From Actinotalea sp. JY-7876 (GTDB lineage Bacteria > Actinomycetota > Actinomycetes > Actinomycetales > Cellulomonadaceae): 64,000 nt of DNA. The stretch covers positions 2,728,001 to 2,792,000 of the forward strand of contig NZ_CP059493.1 in the NCBI RefSeq assembly GCF_014042015.1. The letters are read 5' to 3'. Position 1 is the first letter of the stretch, and each line of letters opens with the position of its first letter. Shown here in pieces: positions 60,700-64,000 of this stretch. The notes under the pieces are model-generated. The model searched no databases, was not told the DNA's origin, and worked only from the letters and a program-made list of their open reading frames with translations. A program made the translations under genes and the position numbers.

Positions 60700-61877
60700 C
60701 GGACCGCCATCGGCACGGGCGCCGCGAGCTGGGCCGCGTCGACCGCGAGCGCGAGGGCCCCGCGGACCTCGGCCTGGTCGCCGAGCGTCGCGACCACCAC
60801 CTCGACGGGACCGGCCGTCGAGAGCAGGGCGCGCTCCTCGACCTCGCGGCGCAGCGGGCCGAGCAGCACCTCGCCCGCGTGCGCGAGCTCGCCGCCCACC
60901 ACGATCATCTCCGGGTCCAGGAGCGTGCACACGCCCGCCATCGCCGCGCCGAGCCGGCGCCCGACGTCCGCGACCACCGCCCGGCAGCCCTCGTCGCCCT
61001 CGCGCGCGCGCACCACGAGGTCCCGCAGGGTCAGGTGCCGCTCCGGGATGCGCCGCACGACGGCGCTCGAGCCGACGACGCCCTCCAGGCAGCCGTCGTT
61101 GCCGCACCGGCACGGCGCCCCGCCCTCGTCGACGACGAGGTGACCGAGCTCGCCCGCCGCGCCGACCCGGCCGTGGAAGACGCGTCCGTCGAGCACGAGC
61201 CCGAGGCCCACGCCGTGCGAGACGCGCAGGTAGGCGACGTGGGACCGTCCGCGTGCCGCACCCAGCCGGACCTCCGCGAGCGCGCCGAGGTTGGCGTCGT
61301 TGTCCACGCGGACCGGCACGCCGAGGCGGTGCGAGAGCACGGCCGGGACGTCCACGCCGTCCCAGCCCCGCAGGATCCCCACGCCCGAGACGCGGCCGGT
61401 ACGCACGTCGACCGGCGCGGGGACGCCCACCCCGAGCGCCAGGACCTCGCCCGGCGCGGCCCCGAGCGAGTCGACCATCTCCTCCACCAGCATCGCGGCG
61501 CGGTCGAGGCCCTCGTCGGCACGGTGCTCGGGCGGCAGGGGCAGCCGCTGCTCGGCGAGCACGCGCTGGGTGACGTCGCCCAGCGCCACGCGCATCGAGC
61601 GCTCCGCGACGTGCACGCCGGCGAGCAGGCCGAGGTTGCGGGCCAGGGTGACGAGCTGGGCGCGGCGGCCGCTGCGCGACGTCGGCGCGGTGCTCAGGAC
61701 GCCGGCCTGGGCGAGCTCCTTGACGATGTTGGAGATCGTCGCGGCGGACAGGCCGGTGAGGCCGGCGAGCTCGACCTGCGTGATGGCACCCTGCTGCTGC
61801 ACTGCGGTCACGATGCGGGCGCGGTTGGCCTCGCGCAGAGAGGTCTGGGAGCCTGGCGGCACCCGCTCGTTGGCCAC
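60696..61877 (-). CDS. ROK-family (XylR-like) transcriptional repressor
   Basis: A 393-residue ROK regulator: N-terminal winged helix (ITQVELAGLTGLSAATISNIVKEL), then a sugar-kinase-like domain with the zinc motif CRCGNDGCLE and DNDANLGALAE. It is the first gene of the ABC operon and probably represses it and the divergent lipoprotein, sharing a 50-base control region (61878-61927). GTG 61877 is the start; a TATCCT element lies at 61888-61883, close enough to suggest a leaderless mRNA, but no -35 is clear. Confidence 0.92.
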   Translation of the reverse strand: MANERVPPGSQTSLREANRARIVTAVQQQGAITQVELAGLTGLSAATISNIVKELAQAGVLSTAPTSRSGRRAQLVTLARNLGLLAGVHVAERSMRVALGDVTQRVLAEQRLPLPPEHRADEGLDRAAMLVEEMVDSLGAAPGEVLALGVGVPAPVDVRTGRVSGVGILRGWDGVDVPAVLSHRLGVPVRVDNDANLGALAEVRLGAARGRSHVAYLRVSHGVGLGLVLDGRVFHGRVGAAGELGHLVVDEGGAPCRCGNDGCLEGVVGSSAVVRRIPERHLTLRDLVVRAREGDEGCRAVVADVGRRLGAAMAGVCTLLDPEMIVVGGELAHAGEVLLGPLRREVEERALLSTAGPVEVVVATLGDQAEVRGALALAVDAAQLAAPVPMAVR

Positions 61878-61927
61878 GCCCGAGGATAGCCTGGCGCGGT
61901 CGGCACACGGCGACGAAGGCGGAGCCC

Positions 61928-63196
61928 ATGCGCAGGTCAGGCACAGCGCGGCTGATCGCTGCCGCCGTCGCCGCCCTGCTCCTCGCGGGCTGCGCCGCCG
62001 GCGGCACCGTCGCGGCGCCGGAGGCGACCTCCCGCGTCGAGGTCTTCACGTGGTGGGCGAGCGGCTCCGAGAAGCGCGGCCTCGACGCCGTCGTGGGGGT
62101 CTTCGCCGCCCAGCACCCCGACGTGCGGCTCGTGGACGGCGCCGTGGCCGGAGGGGCGGGAACGGCGGCCAAGGACCTGCTGCGCTCGCGGCTCGCGGCC
62201 CAGGACCCGCCGGACACCTTCCAGGCGCACGCCGGCGCGGAGCTCGCCGACTACGCCGAGGGCGGGCGGCTCGAGGACCTCTCCGACCTCTACGACGAGC
62301 TCGGCCTGCGCGACGTGCTGCCGCCCGAGCTCGTGGCGACGCTCACGGTCGACGGCGACATCTACGCGGTGCCCTCGAACATCCACCGCGCGAACGTCGT
62401 GTGGGCGAACCCCGACGTGCTCGCCGCGGCGGGCCTCGACCCCGACGCGACGTACGCGTCGATCGACGAGTGGGTGGCGGCTCTCGAGACCGTCGGGCGC
62501 TCGGGCGTCACGCCGCTGGCCGTGGGCACGACGTGGACCCAGGTGCACCTGCTGGAGACCGTGCTCCTGGCGGGCCTGGGGGCCGAGGCCTACACCGGCC
62601 TGTGGGACGGCACGACCGACTGGCGCGGCCCCGAGGTCACGGCCGCCCTGGAGGACTTCCGCACCCTGCTGAGCCTCACGAACCCCGACCGGGACCAGCT
62701 CGACTGGCCCGACGCCACGCAGCGGGTGATCGACGGCCAGGCCGCCTTCACGGTCATGGGCGACTGGGCGCTGCCGGCGTTCGAGGGCGCGGGCCGGGAG
62801 GTCGGGACCGGCGTCGTCCACTTCCCCGTACCGGGGACCGACGGCGTCTTCGACTTCCTCGCCGACTCCTTCACCCTGCCCGTCGGGGCGCGGAACCCCG
62901 ACGGCGCCCGGGCCTGGCTCGAGACCGTGGCGTCGCGCGAGGGGCAGACGGCCTTCAGCCGCGCGAAGGGCTCGATCCCGGCGCGCACGGACGCCGACCC
63001 GGCGGACTTCGGCCCCTACCAGCGCTCGGCGATGGCCTCGTTCCGGGAGAGCACCGTCGTCGGCTCGCTGACCCACGGCGCCGTCGCGCTCGCGACGTTC
63101 GACGCGGTCGCGGCCGCCGTGCGGTCCTTCACGACCGGCGCGACGGACGTCGCGGGACTCCAGGCGGCCCTCGCCGCCGCGGCGTCCACGCGCTGA
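61928..63196 (+). CDS. Sugar-binding lipoprotein of a family 1 ABC importer (orphan)
   Basis: A 422-residue extracellular solute-binding protein. Lipobox LLAGC (Cys22) follows a classic signal. Motifs: VFTWWASGSEKRGLDAVV, YAVPSNIHRANVVWANPD and AAFTVMGDWALPAFEG, as in xylo-/cello-oligosaccharide or glucose-type binding proteins. No permease genes follow, so it must work with a transporter encoded elsewhere or be a relict. It is divergent from the ROK-led operon and probably co-regulated. Confidence 0.9.
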   Translation: MRRSGTARLIAAAVAALLLAGCAAGGTVAAPEATSRVEVFTWWASGSEKRGLDAVVGVFAAQHPDVRLVDGAVAGGAGTAAKDLLRSRLAAQDPPDTFQAHAGAELADYAEGGRLEDLSDLYDELGLRDVLPPELVATLTVDGDIYAVPSNIHRANVVWANPDVLAAAGLDPDATYASIDEWVAALETVGRSGVTPLAVGTTWTQVHLLETVLLAGLGAEAYTGLWDGTTDWRGPEVTAALEDFRTLLSLTNPDRDQLDWPDATQRVIDGQAAFTVMGDWALPAFEGAGREVGTGVVHFPVPGTDGVFDFLADSFTLPVGARNPDGARAWLETVASREGQTAFSRAKGSIPARTDADPADFGPYQRSAMASFRESTVVGSLTHGAVALATFDAVAAAVRSFTTGATDVAGLQAALAAAASTR

Positions 63197-63202
63197 CGGG
63201 GG

Positions 63203-63226
63203 CGGGGACGGCTCAGACCGTCCCCG
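63203..63226. terminator. Bidirectional hairpin after the lipoprotein gene
   Basis: CGGGGACGG (63203-63211) pairs with CCGTCCCCG (63218-63226) around CTCAGA in the 33-base convergent gap. Confidence 0.75.
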
Positions 63227-63229
63227 GCG

Positions 63230-63682
63230 TCACGCGACCCCGCGGGGCACGAACGTCACGGTGCCGTCCGGGCCGATGACCGTCTCCGCCCATCCGGGGG
63301 CTCCCGGGGCCGGCAGCGGCACCGCGTCGTCGGTGGCCCGGTGGTACAGCGCCCAGTCCGACTCGGCCACGGCGCGCGTCGAGGTGAACGTCCGCTCGGC
63401 CCCGGCCGGCTCGGCCTGGACCCGGCGCACCGGCACCGCCGCGCGCGCGTCGTCCGGCTCGTCCGGGACCAGCGCCGGGACGTGCATGCCGGGCGGTGGA
63501 GCCGTCGGCCCGGGCTCCCTCCGGACGGGCGCCGCCGGCACCGGGCCGTCGGCGAGGTCGTCGACCCACCAGACGTGGTCGGCGGGCGGCGCGGGCCAGG
63601 CCGGGTCCGGCCGCCAGCCGGAGGGCGGCGACCAGCCGGTCGGCGGGGTGGGCCATCCGGGAGGGGCGTGGAAGCGGTGCAC
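63230..63682 (-). CDS. Small proline/tryptophan-rich protein
   Basis: A 150-residue protein whose first 35 residues are repeated Pro-Pro-x-Gly-Trp units (PPGWPTPPTGWSPP), the module that actinobacteria often place at the N-termini of membrane proteins. The rest is soluble with a C-terminal ETVIGPDGTVTFVPRG. No catalytic or membrane feature. ATG 63682 is the start. Function not recognised. Confidence 0.65.
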   Translation of the reverse strand: MHRFHAPPGWPTPPTGWSPPSGWRPDPAWPAPPADHVWWVDDLADGPVPAAPVRREPGPTAPPPGMHVPALVPDEPDDARAAVPVRRVQAEPAGAERTFTSTRAVAESDWALYHRATDDAVPLPAPGAPGWAETVIGPDGTVTFVPRGVA

Positions 63683-63865
63683 ACAGCGAACCTAGCGACG
63701 CGGCCCGGCCGGGAACGAGCCGCGCCGTGGCACCTCACCCCCTCTTTCACCCGCGCCCGGCCGGCGGCTCGGCCGTCCGGGTGAGCCGGCACGAAACAGG
63801 ACCGTGACACGTGGCAACGCCCCGTTCACCCCGCGGCGGCGCTCCCGAAACACGGATCCAGAACT

Positions 63866-63895
63866 GTATCCAGGCATGAGCACACGCGTGGATAC
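63866..63895 (+). promoter_or_regulatory. Inverted GTATCC/GGATAC sites around the gntR start
   Basis: GTATCC (63866-63871) and GGATAC (63890-63895) are separated by 18 bases and straddle the start codon; a further GGATCC lies at 63854-63859. Such sites could be the autoregulatory operator of the GntR protein. The rest of the 193-base gap shows no gene. Confidence 0.4.
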
Positions 63896-64000
63896 GGGCC
63901 CCCAGGCCCGTCGCTCGCGCCGCGAGCAGGTGTACGAGTCGCTGCGGGACGAGCTCGTCAGCGGACGCTTCTCGCCCTGGGAGCGCCTGGGCGAGGAGCG
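63876..64000 (+). CDS. GntR-family regulator (5' fragment)
   Basis: The first 41 codons, MSTRVDTGPQARRSRREQVYES on, run off the window end. The REQVYESLRDELVSGRFSPWERLGEE segment is the start of the GntR winged helix. Subfamily cannot be told from the fragment; ligand and targets are not visible. Confidence 0.85.
   Translation, partial: MSTRVDTGPQARRSRREQVYESLRDELVSGRFSPWERLGEE

Overview
The window is a single very GC-rich chromosomal stretch with dense, often overlapping genes, frequent GTG starts and hairpins lacking U-tails at gene ends. The gene content (whiB7, mycoredoxin, the AdnAB helicase-nuclease pair, DUF3107, DUF3152, DUF222-HNH, PPA1309-type protein, UPF0182) places it in the Actinomycetota. 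The sugar and xylan genes suggest a plant-polymer-degrading Micrococcales lineage (Cellulomonadaceae or Promicromonosporaceae type); the exact genus is inference.

Layout. (1) 1-4048: end of a carbohydrate operon: two LplB/YtcP-type ABC permeases, a YesL-type membrane protein with an apparent ATC start, and a GH120 beta-xylosidase. (2) 4107-4303: hairpins and an initiator tRNA-Met. (3) 4584-32579: a conserved actinobacterial housekeeping and stress block whose order resembles M. tuberculosis Rv3193c-Rv3211: UPF0182, PDZ/Lon-like protease, zincin-type protein, ThiF-like protein, whiB7 with its attenuated leader, uvrD2, mycoredoxin, nudC, adnB-adnA, DUF3152, TetR, DUF3107, ferritin-like protein and an RhlE-type RNA helicase. 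(4) 32704-42028: a membrane protein, a DUF222-HNH gene, marC-PHP, pepP, a GSP17M-like protein, then MgtE_N/CBS - DUF1003 - mrp. (5) 42029-45830: a repeat-rich spacer, then deoR-galT-galK from an apparently leaderless promoter. (6) 45982-50859: an acidic lipoprotein, then a three-gene adaptor-ATPase-permease efflux operon. (7) 50872-57590: xthA, two VOC proteins, a glyA-folD operon behind a ZTP (pfl) riboswitch, a PadR-HAAS pair with an operator inside its promoter, a GNAT protein and purU. (8) 57600-63196: a four-gene xylose-type ABC operon led by its ROK repressor, with a divergent lone sugar-binding lipoprotein. (9) A small proline-rich protein and the first codons of a GntR regulator.

How they work together. 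Xylan-derived sugar use appears at both ends: oligosaccharide import and GH120 cleavage on the left, xylose-type import with a ROK regulator on the right. One-carbon folate metabolism (glyA, folD, purU) is clustered with a ZTP sensor. The central block combines double-strand-break processing (AdnAB, UvrD2), redox and nucleotide hygiene (mycoredoxin, NudC), intrinsic antibiotic resistance control (WhiB7) and several proteases. The most informative non-coding elements are the whiB7 leader, the ZTP riboswitch, and the two compact leaderless promoters (deoR and padR). No CRISPR array, prophage or insertion sequence was seen.
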